Source: a virus
Length of the DNA stretch: 43,190 nt
IMG/VR virus record: IMGVR_UViG_3300021960_000160
Location: 1 to 43,190 of that record
Direction: 5' to 3' (one strand)
The notes under the pieces were generated by a model that saw only the letters and a program-made list of their open reading frames with translations, had not been told where the DNA came from and searched no databases. Positions 19,543 to 29,800 of the stretch are shown piece by piece. Made by a program: the position numbers and the translations under genes. Numbering within the stretch: the first letter of the stretch is position 1; each line of letters starts with the position of its first letter.

Positions 19543-20787
19543 ATGAAATTTAGAGATTACCAAATACAGATAATTGAAAAAGCGAAGGGTGTGCTTCAGG
19601 CACACCGCTTCGTTTATCTTTCAATGGAGGTGAGAACAGGAAAGACTCTGACTGCTTTGGGAGTGGCAGATAGACTGGGCATAAAGAACCTTTTGTTTGT
19701 CACTAAGAAGAAAGCTATTAGTTCAATCGAGGCTGACTATAATAAGTTGAAGCCAAGTTATAGCATAACTATAATAAACTATGAAAGCCTTCATAAGGTT
19801 AGAATCAATCAACCTAACAGTGTTGATTTAATTGTACTTGATGAGGCGCATACCTTAGGTGCATACCCAAAGCCAAGCAAGAGGACTAAGCTAGTCAAAG
19901 AAATAATTTTAAGACAGAACCCTTATGTAATCCTTATGTCTGGAACTCCTACTCCAGAATCATTCAGTCAGATATATCATCAAGTGTATGCTTGTCCTAA
20001 GAATCCATTTATTGAGTATAAAAGCTTTTATAAATTTGCTAAAGATTATGTTAATGTTGTTCAAAAAGTAATCAACTCCTTTCACATAAACAACTACGAT
20101 GATGGTAAACCTGTGATACTGGACAGGATGAAACCATACATGATAAGTTATACTCAGAAGGAAGCGGGGTTTAAATCAGAGATAAAAGAACATGTATTGA
20201 AAGTAGAAATGAGTAAACTCACATACGACTTTGTAAAAGAAATGAGAGAGCATGGAATAATAACAGGAAAGAAAACGAAGGAAGTAATCCTAGGAGATAC
20301 AGGAGTAAAGAAGATGTCAAAAATACACCAGCTTTTTTCTGGAACTGTGAAGTTAGAAAATGGAAAGCGTATGGTAACTGACTTATCAAAAGCTAGGTTT
20401 ATAGGCGCTGAATTTAAAAGCAGGAAGATAGGTATATTCTATAAGTTTAAAGCAGAGTATGATGCTTTAAAACAAGTCTATGGAGATAACCTGACTGATG
20501 ACTTGCAGGAGTTCAAGACAACCAATAAAAATATAGCCCTTCAGATTGTTAGTGGGCGTGAAGGAATAAGTTTAAAGGAGGCTGATTGTCTTGTGTACTA
20601 CAATATAGATTTCTCGGCTCTGAGTTACTGGCAGTCTCGTGACAGGATGACAACTAAAGATTCTAAGGTAAGTGATGTTTATTGGATATTTGCAGAGAGA
20701 GGGATTGAAACTAAAATATATAAAACTGTAACCAATAAAAAAGATTACACCCTCAGACATTTCAAAAAAGATTTACTAAGTTTATAA
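19543..20787 (+). CDS. SNF2-type DEAH superfamily 2 helicase (phage)
   Basis: From ATG 19543: 414 residues. 'FRDYQIQIIEKA' Q-motif-like start, Walker A SMEVRTGKTLTA, DEAH at residues 100-103 (LDEAHTLG), motif III SGTPTPE, and motifs V-VI 'IVSGREGISLKEADCLVYYNIDFSALSYWQSRDRM' with the Gln and Arg finger. The compact size is typical of phage SNF2-like helicases that act in recombination or replication. The start overlaps nothing but lies 1 nt after the primase-helicase stop. Confidence 0.88.
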   Translation: MKFRDYQIQIIEKAKGVLQAHRFVYLSMEVRTGKTLTALGVADRLGIKNLLFVTKKKAISSIEADYNKLKPSYSITIINYESLHKVRINQPNSVDLIVLDEAHTLGAYPKPSKRTKLVKEIILRQNPYVILMSGTPTPESFSQIYHQVYACPKNPFIEYKSFYKFAKDYVNVVQKVINSFHINNYDDGKPVILDRMKPYMISYTQKEAGFKSEIKEHVLKVEMSKLTYDFVKEMREHGIITGKKTKEVILGDTGVKKMSKIHQLFSGTVKLENGKRMVTDLSKARFIGAEFKSRKIGIFYKFKAEYDALKQVYGDNLTDDLQEFKTTNKNIALQIVSGREGISLKEADCLVYYNIDFSALSYWQSRDRMTTKDSKVSDVYWIFAERGIETKIYKTVTNKKDYTLRHFKKDLLSL

Positions 20788-20789
20788 TT

Positions 20790-21008
20790 ATGAAAGAACA
20801 AAAATTAATAGAGATGATGAACAAGCTAGACAAGCTTGACAACATCATGCAAGAAGTCATCAAAGAGATGATGAATATCAGAAGCCTATCGGTTGGAACA
20901 CTTGAAGCTCTCAAGAGAATGAAAGGATACGACAAAGCTATCGAGCAACTTAAAAAAGATGCAGCTAAAGATAAAGAGAAAGCTGAAAATGAAGGACAGA
21001 AAAACTAA
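20790..21008 (+). CDS. Small coiled-coil protein (72 aa)
   Basis: 72 residues, MKEQKLIEMMNKLDKLDNIMQEVIKEMMNIRSLSVGTLEALKRMKGYDKAIEQLKKDAAKDKEKAENEGQKN. Heptad-like Leu/Met/Ile spacing over residues 5-40 and a charged Lys/Glu tail. It lies 2 nt after the helicase stop and overlaps the next gene by 20 nt. Perhaps a helicase accessory factor; unproven. Confidence 0.58.
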   Translation: MKEQKLIEMMNKLDKLDNIMQEVIKEMMNIRSLSVGTLEALKRMKGYDKAIEQLKKDAAKDKEKAENEGQKN

Positions 21009-21387
21009 TTTCGATTACGATTTAATTATTGGTCAACAAGGAGAAAAATTGGTTGACCATATTTTTAAAAATTCAACCATTGAAGTTAAAAGAGACTTTT
21101 GGACAGGAACGACAGGTAATATTGCAGTTGAGTTCGAGAGCAGAGGTAAACCTTCTGGGATTGCTAAAACTAAATCAGATTATTACGCATTTGTTTTAGC
21201 TGAACAATTCAGAGATGAGGTAATAATTATAATTAAAACAAGTAGATTAAAACAGATTGCTAGAAAGTACTATTTAAAAGGACGTGTTAAGGAAATGGGT
21301 GACGACAAAACATCTCTATCGGTTTTAATACCAATAAAAGATTTAAGTAACTTTGCATATAATGACAGAGCAACAGATACAAACTAA
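20989..21387 (+). CDS. PD-(D/E)XK endonuclease, Holliday-junction-resolvase-like
   Basis: From ATG 20989: 132 residues. 'DLIIGQQGEKLVDHIF', 'TIEVKRDFWTGTTGNIAVEFESRGKPSGIAKTKSDYYAFVL' gives the (G)E...E-V-K...GN..VE.ES.GK.SGI..T.(A/S)DY order of phage PD-(D/E)XK resolvase-like nucleases (E19, E32-x-K34, E48/E50). It probably cuts branched DNA during recombination or packaging. The start within the preceding gene's end was chosen because residues upstream of MKDRKTNFDYD are low-complexity Lys. Confidence 0.78.
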   Translation: MKDRKTNFDYDLIIGQQGEKLVDHIFKNSTIEVKRDFWTGTTGNIAVEFESRGKPSGIAKTKSDYYAFVLAEQFRDEVIIIIKTSRLKQIARKYYLKGRVKEMGDDKTSLSVLIPIKDLSNFAYNDRATDTN

Positions 21388-21601
21388 AAAGATTAAAGAG
21401 CTGGAGGCTGATGGTTATTTTGTTATTAAATTAATCAAGACTAATAAGAATGGTATACCAGATGTATTAGCATTACACCCAGATTATGGTATTGAGTTTT
21501 ATGAAATCAAAACCAAGAAGGGTAAAGTGTCTAAGCTTCAGGAGTACCGCATGAAAGAACTAAAAGAATATGGATTTACCGCAGAGGTTTACAGGGGATG
21601 A
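21362..21601 (+). CDS. VRR-NUC domain nuclease (79 aa)
   Basis: From ATG 21362: 79 residues. The whole protein is a minimal VRR-NUC fold: 'GIPDVLALHPDYGIEFYEIKTKKGKVSKLQEYRMKELKEYGFTAEVYRG', with D34, E48-x-K50 and Q60 in the catalytic order D...E-x-K...Q. Such nucleases accompany SNF2-like helicases in many phages, as here. It overlaps the previous gene by 26 nt. Confidence 0.85.
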   Translation: MTEQQIQTKKIKELEADGYFVIKLIKTNKNGIPDVLALHPDYGIEFYEIKTKKGKVSKLQEYRMKELKEYGFTAEVYRG

Positions 21602-21614
21602 ACATTTTTACGAA

Positions 21615-21914
21615 ATGGAAGAAAACTTTTTAGAGGAGCTTGAGACTTTACCTCCACTATATAGTGCTGGAATTATAATGCAGTTAGATAAGTTGGCAAG
21701 TGAAATGCATGAAGAAAAAAAATACGCTGATGAACCAAGAAGGTTTGGCATGGTTGCAGGTGTTGTTGCTATGCAAGAACCATTGTTTTTTAGTGTAGAA
21801 TATCTTAACTCAAGAAGTATGTTTCCTTTGTTTTATAAATTTAATATTATAACTTCGGATGAATACTTAGACTACTTAAACCTAAACAAAACTATTGACT
21901 ATGAAAACAATTGA
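21615..21914 (+). CDS. Hypothetical acidic protein (99 aa)
   Basis: From ATG 21615: MEENFLEELETLPPLYSAGIIMQLDKLASEMHEEKKYADEPRRFGMVAGVVAMQEPLFFSVEYLNSRSMFPLFYKFNIITSDEYLDYLNLNKTIDYENN. Helical and acidic. The start was selected because it falls 13 nt after the VRR-NUC stop and removes a long overlap. No family recognised. Confidence 0.5.
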   Translation: MEENFLEELETLPPLYSAGIIMQLDKLASEMHEEKKYADEPRRFGMVAGVVAMQEPLFFSVEYLNSRSMFPLFYKFNIITSDEYLDYLNLNKTIDYENN

Positions 21915-22431
21915 AATAAAAGAATCCTCAAAACTAAAAGCAATAAGAAATGAAGTCGTTAACAAATTTAACGCAGATATAACAAAGAAAAACAGAAACC
22001 GAGAACTTGTGTATGGAAGAGCTGTTTACTATAAGCTATGCAAAAACCTAACCAGTCATTCTCTGACTGACATTGGCTCATTTATATGTAAAGACCACGC
22101 CACTGTGCTTCATGGCTTAAAAGTTTTTGAAACTTTTGAATTAAACAACGATTATTACTACCTCAATGCTTATGAAGAAATGTTTAATAAATTAAAATTA
22201 AACTATGCCATTAACATAAAAAACCCTAGGGATTTAAAAACAAAATATTACAAGTATATAAATGAAAACATTAATTTAAAAGAGAAAAACAAATTAATGC
22301 GTGTTCTAATTCAAAAAGAGTTTAAAGATATATTTAATGAGTGTAGAAAAGAGTTTGGGTATGTTCCACAAACTGCATACTTGAAGCAAAGATTTGCAAA
22401 AATTAACGAAATGTTGAAAAAAATTTCATAA
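21901..22431 (+). CDS. DnaA domain IV-like protein 2 (176 aa)
   Basis: From ATG 21901. Residues 16-70 ('VVNKFNADITKKNRNRELVYGRAVYYKLCKNLTSHSLTDIGSFICKDHATVLHGLKVFETF') match DnaA domain IV closely: R-x-x-x-V-Y-G-R, Y-K-L, S-x-x-x-I-G, and the DHATVLH signature (DHSTV in DnaA). A helical C-terminal extension (about 75-176) is not part of DnaA. There is no AAA+ domain, so it would bind origin DNA or block host DnaA rather than act as a full initiator. Confidence 0.75.
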   Translation: MKTIEIKESSKLKAIRNEVVNKFNADITKKNRNRELVYGRAVYYKLCKNLTSHSLTDIGSFICKDHATVLHGLKVFETFELNNDYYYLNAYEEMFNKLKLNYAINIKNPRDLKTKYYKYINENINLKEKNKLMRVLIQKEFKDIFNECRKEFGYVPQTAYLKQRFAKINEMLKKIS

Positions 22432-22452
22432 CTTTAAGTTGTATTGATACTT

Positions 22453-22680
22453 ATGTCTTATAACATAGATGACATTGAAAAGATTCTAAACTTCACGAGC
22501 TGGAGTAATAAAAGGAAAATAGATACTCTTTTTGAAATTGACGCAGACCTTTATTGTAATTTAGGCAGCGACTCTAATAAGACTGAAGTTGAAAAAGTAA
22601 AGAAACAGTCTCGTAAAATTTACAAGGCTATAAAAAGAATCGATGAGTACACAGGAAGGTTATTGTTAAGAGAACAGTAA
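22453..22680 (+). CDS. Small phage protein (75 aa)
   Basis: From ATG 22453: MSYNIDDIEKILNFTSWSNKRKIDTLFEIDADLYCNLGSDSNKTEVEKVKKQSRKIYKAIKRIDEYTGRLLLREQ. The 'ILNxTSWSxKxKIDxLxxIDADxYxNLGxDSxKTE...VKKxSRxIYxAIKxI' pattern is one I recall as a conserved micro-protein of flavobacterial phages. Helical; function unknown. Confidence 0.62.
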   Translation: MSYNIDDIEKILNFTSWSNKRKIDTLFEIDADLYCNLGSDSNKTEVEKVKKQSRKIYKAIKRIDEYTGRLLLREQ

Positions 22681-22690
22681 ACCTTAAAAA

Positions 22691-22879
22691 ATGAATATAA
22701 CACCGCTAGAACAAAAGCGTCTTCAAAACATTAACTTTATAATGGAAGATATTCATGACTCAGTAAATCAAATATACGAAACATTGGTAGACCAAGAGTA
22801 TGATGAAACTCGTAAGTCTATACTGACTCTTAATAGTAAATTAAAAACTATTAACGAATCAATAAACGATGAGCTATAA
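22691..22879 (+). CDS. Small acidic helical protein (62 aa)
   Basis: 62 residues, MNITPLEQKRLQNINFIMEDIHDSVNQIYETLVDQEYDETRKSILTLNSKLKTINESINDEL. Predicted helical hairpin. It ends overlapping the metallophosphoesterase start by 11 nt. Function unknown. Confidence 0.55.
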   Translation: MNITPLEQKRLQNINFIMEDIHDSVNQIYETLVDQEYDETRKSILTLNSKLKTINESINDEL

Positions 22880-23585
22880 AGATTTCAGACCACGATTAAA
22901 AGGAGATAAAAAAATTGCATACGATAACCTAACTAAAAACGAGAGAAGGATTCTGGTTGTAGGAGATTTGCATGCACCATTTGAACTTGATGGATACTTA
23001 GATTTCTGTCAAGAAACTTACGCAAAGTATTTATGTAATCAAGTAATATTCATTGGAGATATTATAGATAACCATTACAGTTCTTATCACGAGACTTCCT
23101 CTGATGCACTTGGTGGTGCTGACGAGTTAGATTACGCTATACAAACTGTTAGTCATTGGAACAGAGTTTTTCCAGAAGCTGATGTGATTATAGGAAACCA
23201 CGACAGAATGGTGATGCGGAAAGCTCAGACCTCAGCCATACCAACTATGTGGATTAAATCTTACAACGAGGTGCTGGGAACTAAATGGAACTGGGTGGAA
23301 AGAGTAGTGTATGATGACGTACAGTACATACATGGTGAGGGTGGAACGGCTAGAACAAAAGCCAAGAATGATATGATGTCTACTGTTCAAGGACACATAC
23401 ACACGCAAGCCTACATCGAATGGATGGTAGGCAGGAACTTTAGAGTCTTTGGTATGCAGGTAGGCTGTGGTATAGATACTACATCATACGCAGCTGCTTA
23501 CGCAAAGCATTTTAAAAAACAAGCTATTGGCTGTGGCGTAGTTCTAGGTGGACACACAGCTATTAATTGTCTTATGAATCTATAA
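22869..23585 (+). CDS. Calcineurin-like metallophosphoesterase
   Basis: 238 residues. Metal-binding motifs in order: VGDLHAPF (D33, H35), IGDIIDNH (D64, N68, H69), GNHD (N110, H111) and a late GHIH. This is the complete binuclear metal site of the calcineurin-like superfamily, as in other phage phosphoesterases. Substrate unknown; nucleotide or nucleic-acid phosphates are likely given the replication context. Last well-recognised plus-strand gene. Confidence 0.85.
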   Translation: MSYKDFRPRLKGDKKIAYDNLTKNERRILVVGDLHAPFELDGYLDFCQETYAKYLCNQVIFIGDIIDNHYSSYHETSSDALGGADELDYAIQTVSHWNRVFPEADVIIGNHDRMVMRKAQTSAIPTMWIKSYNEVLGTKWNWVERVVYDDVQYIHGEGGTARTKAKNDMMSTVQGHIHTQAYIEWMVGRNFRVFGMQVGCGIDTTSYAAAYAKHFKKQAIGCGVVLGGHTAINCLMNL

Positions 23586-23671
23586 TGAATAAAAAACCTT
23601 TGATAGAGTTTGTGGTAGTGATAGTAATTAACTTACTTATCTTTTACTCTATCTTCCAATTCGTCTTCTAG
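23585..23671 (+). CDS. Single-span membrane micropeptide (28 aa)
   Basis: 28 codons, starting MNKKPLIEFVVVIVINLLIF and ending YSIFQFVF. Almost the whole peptide is one hydrophobic helix after a Lys-rich start. The ATG shares its A with the phosphoesterase TAA (TAATG), so it is translationally coupled. Its end overlaps the convergent minus-strand gene by 23 nt. It could be a holin-like or inhibitor peptide; size alone leaves doubt. Confidence 0.45.
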   Translation: MNKKPLIEFVVVIVINLLIFYSIFQFVF

Positions 23672-23825
23672 CTCTACGTTGAGTAAGTCTTCTACGAGTA
23701 TTAGTTCTAGGGTGTAATCTATTTGGAAGAGAAGCTGAGTCAGAAGTTTCTTTTTCAAACTCTTTAGCCATCTCCGGCTTATTAGCGTACATCCATCTAC
23801 GTTGTGCTTTACTTTTAAATGGCAT
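23649..23825 (-). CDS. MPFKSKAQRRWMYANxPEMAKE family micro-protein (58 aa)
   Basis: 58 codons, starting MPFKSKAQRRWMYANKPEMA, continuing KEFEKETSDSASLPNRLHPRT and an Arg-rich tail (RRRLTQRRARRRIGR). The MPFKSKAQRR(W/Y)(M/L)YA...AKE(W/F)EK opening is widespread in phage genomes. It ends the virion operon, following the giant gene's stop by 2 nt. Very basic; function unknown. Confidence 0.7.
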   Translation of the reverse strand: MPFKSKAQRRWMYANKPEMAKEFEKETSDSASLPNRLHPRTNTRRRLTQRRARRRIGR

Positions 23826-23827
23826 AA

Positions 23828-26800
23828 TTAATCTGTATCAAAATCTGTTTTTAAATCAAGGTCAAGGCTAGTATCTAAATCAATATCTAAACCTTTACTT
23901 TTTTTACCAGAAGAACCGAATTTTAATTTCTTAGCTTTTTTTTGTGGCCCACTAATAGCATACTCACTAAAGTTAAATATTCTAAGCACGTCTTCACCTG
24001 CGCCATCAGTCTCACCATTGATAACTTTCTGTAAATTTTTAACCCACCTTTCTATTATGCTATATGGTAATCCATTCTTATTTATAAACTCAAACATTTC
24101 TTTATTTACCTCGTCATAATCCTCTTGAGTTTTAGCTTTACCAAGTTTATTTATAATTACAGCTATATCAGTTGCTGTTTCAAAAACAGGAAAAGATGTT
24201 GTCTGTCTATACCATGGCTTATCTTGATAAGCATCAGCAAATTGCTGTATAACTAACCCCCAAACGAACAACCCATTTAAATTACCCATAAAAGCTGCCC
24301 TCATTAATGTATCATCATCATCATCTCTTCTGTCTCTAGCAAGTCCAGGGAATCCGAGAGATGTATATGCAAATAAAACAGGCATAAAAGCATGATAAAA
24401 TGCTAATTGAGATAATGCTTGAGCTATATTAGGAGCGTTTTTGTTTTTATCGCCTTTAGCAAATCTTTTTGCAGCTCTTGTCATTTGCCTCCATCCTGTA
24501 ATCTCTCTTCTTAAATACTGCTTAGGCGTTGTCAAGAACATATTTATACCACGTGAAAAGGGGTCTCTGTTTTGATGAATGTCCCTATCCTGCAAATCGT
24601 AAGATTGTTGAGTAGACTTTACATCTTTTTCAAACTTTCTTATAGCATAATCTATCGCTTGTTGTTCGGTGGCGTTTGGATTTTCATTTTGATATTTAGC
24701 CTTATAAAAAGAATAGTTTGGAAGACCTCCTAATAATATTGCACTTCTATCAGCTACTTTAATGAACCCCATTAACAAATCTATAGCAAAGTTTTGAGTT
24801 GGTTTTGGAATAAAACTTTGAAATCTTTCTGGGTTATATGTTTCAATACTACGCAATATACTTCGAGCTGCCCTATCTTTTAAATAAACAGAATTTTCTA
24901 AAACTTCATTATAAACTTGAAGTTGTTGAGTTTTATTTTTAACTGAATATTTAATCCAATTAGCAGGTCCAACCTCTGGTTCTAAAGCAAACGTAGGAAT
25001 AGAAGTAAGCTGTTTAATTGCTATTGCAGGTGAAAGCATTAGTCTTGATATTTGAAAAACATTATTAAAAAAGTTTAAAACATTAGCGCTTAACATATTA
25101 GTTTTAGACTTTCCTGCCATAGCTAAATTGTTAATCATGTTGTCTATTAAATTATAAAATTCTTCACCATGAATACTTTCAATAATAATTTTTGCATCTT
25201 TGTTTGTGAACAATCGTGATATGGTCTGTAGATTTTCCGCATACGCATCAAAGTACTCCATGTCTTGTGTATACTCCTGCATTGCATCTACTAGAGTGCT
25301 GTTTTTGATTTTGTCAGTGCTATTAACTCTTAGTTTTGTATAGTTTGAGCCTACCGTAGCATTGTATTTACTAGCTCCTTGAAGTAAATGAAACTCTTCT
25401 GTTTTTTCGCCTTCTCTTCTAATAGGCCCTGCATAGTATTTGTTATAAGGCATATCAGTGTAATAAATTCTTTTATATGTTTCATTAAACCTTTGATGCA
25501 TAATAGGATAAAACTCCTTGACCTGCCACTCACCAAATGCTCTAACTCTATCATCTAATTTTTCATTCATTTCTCGCATTACTCTTTGATAATCATCACC
25601 ATACATGTTTTTAAATGTTGGGTGTAAAGCAGGGTCGTTATACTGAAAAACCATGTAACCTATTTGTTCTTGAGATAATATAATTTCATTTCTTGCAAGA
25701 ACATCTCTTAATTCATTCTTAGTATCATCGTTTCTATTCTTATCATACTTTGCTTGTGCTGCCTCAACCTCCTTAATGTTTTTATAAAAAATATTATCAG
25801 TTTGATTTAATTCTCTTAAGGTGTATTGATAATTTTTTCCGTAATATTTTATTAAATTTTCTTCTAACAAGTAAGAAAAATCTAGCATTCTGCTTTTGTA
25901 TTGCCTTGTTGATTCATTTACTTTATCAGTAACTATTTCTTGTAGTTGACCTCCAAACACCACCCCAGGAAACTCGGCTAATTGGTCAATTAGACCTGTT
26001 AAATCTTGAGCAGCACCAAATCCCATAGTATTACTAAACCTCCTCATCATTTTTTTAAATTTGGTAATTAAATTACCATTTACTCTTTCCTTTTCTGCTA
26101 TACCTTCTCTGGTTTCTGAAACAGTTTCTACTTCTTTTTTAAAATTTTCTTCATCTGGATTTAATTCTTGCTTTGTTGTTTCTTTAATAAGTATAGATAG
26201 GTTTTGCATATACTGTTTATGCTTCTCTTGTAGTATGCCTGCCTGTATGTCTCTACCTCTTACTACTATGTTTTCCAGTTGTGCGTATGCTCTTGTTAAG
26301 TTTTCAAGTCTTGAGATATCAGTAGGGTCTTGTAGCATCGCCTCATTATAATTCAGTGCGGTTGTAATGTCAGCAATCCTCATTAAAGTTTCTGGGGTCA
26401 GCTCTTGGTTTTCTGTATCATTATTGCTTTCTAATAAACTTTCTAATTCAGCTCTTAATTTATCCTGTGTCTTCTCTATAACTTCAACATCAGTACTTGT
26501 TACTAGTAAAGATGCAATGGTTTTTAATCTCTTTTTTGTATCAACATCTATCTTAACTCCTTTAGGTTTTCCAGAAACAACAACCTCATATTTACCATTC
26601 AATAATTTTTTAATTCTACTAAGTACGTTTTTATTGTTAAGCTTAGTTACAATTCCTTCTATCTCATCTACAATGTTTTCTAAGTTGTTCCCTTTTAAAT
26701 CTACTGTGCTTAGGTCCTGAATTTCTCTAACTATATCTATTACCTCTGATTTAGTAAACAAAGACTTAGGAAGATTTCTTCTTAATAAATTAATAAGTAT

Positions 26801-29800
26801 CTGCTGTTGGCTTTTAACAGTTGTAGCCCCTTTCTTTTTATCTCTAAGACTTTGTCTAGCTTTTACTATTTGTGCTGTAACTGTTTGAGATGGTCTTGCT
26901 TCGAGTATACTTGTAAGGTCACTAAGCATTTGTGCTTGTAAGGAAGACAAACCTTTTTTAGTTTTGGTCTCCCCTTTTACTTTATAAGTTTCAGCTAAAG
27001 CTTTGAACTGCGGCCTTTCCATTAAATAATTAATAACTGAATCTGCTTCAGCAGTTTTACTTAAAGGTTTTTTCTTGTTAGCTTTTCTTTGTTTTAAAAT
27101 AAAAGTTTCTAATTGTAAAAATAGTTTTGTTCCAGCAGCATCTCCAATCTTTTTAAAACTATCAGGCACTCCTCCTAATGTCAGAGACTGGATGTTTAAT
27201 ATATCTTTAATCTTTGTTTCAGAAAGTTTGTATTGTCTTCTTAATGTATCTACTATTAATTCTTCTCTTACCTTTCTATCTCTTAACTGGCTAGCAATGT
27301 CTACATAAAAGTCATCACTTCTTTGTGCTCTTCCTGTTATATATGGGTTTATAAACTTACCGTTTTTAGTTAGATAAAGCGAACCGCTTCTAGCTCTTGC
27401 CACTCCATACCCTAGTTCTTCTGCAGCCTTTCTAAATTGAAACTCATCTACCATTGGATTAGCAAATCCTGCTGTATCTACATTATAAAACTGTGCAACC
27501 TCTTGTATTGTTTTCTCTCTTTGCTCTCTAGGTGTAATTTTTTCTGGAATTTTACCTACAAACTGTCCACCCATTGCAGATTTCGCAGCAAATCTTTTTG
27601 GTCTTTTACCAATAGGAACAGGTGATGCGTCTTTACCTTTGCCCACTGCTTTTGGGAACACAGACCTTACATCGACTGCTTTATTAAATACCATCAAAGG
27701 CTTACCTGATATAGTAAACGGATAGGATGGATGATAATTTGGGTCACCCTCTCTCACCTCTACTATGTCAGAATTTTTATCAAACTGTATAGCAGAAACA
27801 ATATCACCAAATTCTGTTTCTGTCAGGTTAGGGTCATTAACATAATCAAGTACCCCTATATCGCTTTTAGCTGTAGGCTTTAATGGTGGTATTCCAAAAT
27901 CTTGGAATGAGGTGGCAGAAAAAAACTTTTCTGTAAATAATCTTCTTTCTCCATAACTTAATTTTTTATTACTACCTATAGTTTCAATAGGCATTAATGT
28001 ATTAAGTTGTTCTAAATTTGTTATTTGTAAAGGCTTTCCTTTTCCTTTTAAAACTTTTTGAAGAGCGTCATTGCTTAATATTTTATTTACATAATTTAAA
28101 AGCTCATTAGGATTTGCACCTTTATTAATTGCATGGGCTATTTCAGCGTTTAAATATTGATAAAAATTTCTACTTCCTGTTATTCCAGTATCACCTTGTA
28201 TCATCACTAATCCAACACCATCGCTTTCTTTTACTTTGTTTAAAACTTTTTGAGCATTACTTTTATCTGTAAATGCCCATCCTTTTCCTGAGCCATACGG
28301 ATATAAATAGCCTCCATAAAAATTAAACTCTAACCCGCTAGGGCTTTTAATTAATCCATAGGTTGCTTTATCTGCTGCATACACAAACGCAGTTGCTCCG
28401 CTTAGTTCGTTAATACTTCCGTATTTAATAGAACTCATATCTATACCACCCCTGTTTAGCTGATAAGAAGTTTTTTGTTCTCTTCCTATTGTTCTATCAG
28501 ACTCTTTAATGTTTGATGGGATTTTCCCTTCTGCATTTGGTATTAATGTTCCTGGTTCTAATATTTCTATATCAGTCTCTGTTATAGCTTCACCAGTTGC
28601 AACCTTGCCAGCTAATGTGTTAAATAAATCTACTACATCAGAGTCTTGCTGTGTGAACTCAGAGAAGTTTATATTTAAACCAATCTTATTGGCAAGCTCT
28701 TGTAGGAATTTAATTATTTTGTTTTTCTGCGGCTTAGTAAGTGTTGCATACTCTGAAGACATAATACCCATAAGCTCAGCTAACCTTTCTTCATTCTGTA
28801 GTTCAGGGGTATTATCATATTTTGCAGCAAACTCATCTATTCTTCTAGCAAGAGGACTGTTTTTAGGTAATGCTTTTCTAACTGACCTCATCATGTTCTC
28901 AGCTAGCTTAGCTGCTTCAGCATTTGTTTTAATTTTACTCAGTAAAGTTGCATGAAATATTTCGTGGGGCACTGTTGTTGCAACAGCTTTATTTAAATCA
29001 ACATGTATAACATTCTCATTAGTGTCATAAAAACCTCTGTTGCCTGCTGGAGCAAATCTTTCAAACTCAACTGTACTCTCGTGTAATATTATTTTAGTTT
29101 CAGGGAAAAGTTTTTGTATAGCTTGTGCTCCTGTCTTAGCTAAACCTTTCACTACATTACGAAGTGTTACTTGGTTTGGTTTTAAATTTTCTGGTTGCTC
29201 GTTAGTGTTAATAATTAAATTATCAGAAATCTCTTCAACATTTTTAGTTTTCTTTTTACCAAAGAAAGTTTCTGTAGCACTCTCTTTTGTTTCTTGTACT
29301 GGTGGCGCTGCTGATTCAGCTTGCTCTACCACTTCAGTAATATCTTTAGACTCTTGTTGTGTTGCACCTTCAACCTGTGTATCAGTTGTAGTTTCTTTTA
29401 CCTGTGCTAACCTTTCATTAATCTGTTGAATTTCAAGTAAATCTTGTTTAACTGAGCCAAGGTTTTGGTCTATTGGAGGTGCGGTTCTATCTTCAAGAAC
29501 TTTCTTTCTAATTTTTAAATCCATAGCCTCAGCAAAAGCTGGGTTGTCAATACCTCCTGGCAATTCATTTGCTAACCCTATTGCTAACTCATAGTCTGCT
29601 TTGATTTGTTTACCCTGCTCTGCAGTAATCTCTCCACCATTTATATCCATTTTAATTTTGTTAGTCAATGCTTTCTGAGATATAGTAGGGTTGTTTTTTA
29701 TCTCTCTGAATATTTGTATCTGTTGCTCTGTAAGATTTGCAAACTTGTTTTCATTGACAGCTGCTGATACTGCTGGCATTGTACCAAGTACTAAACCTCC

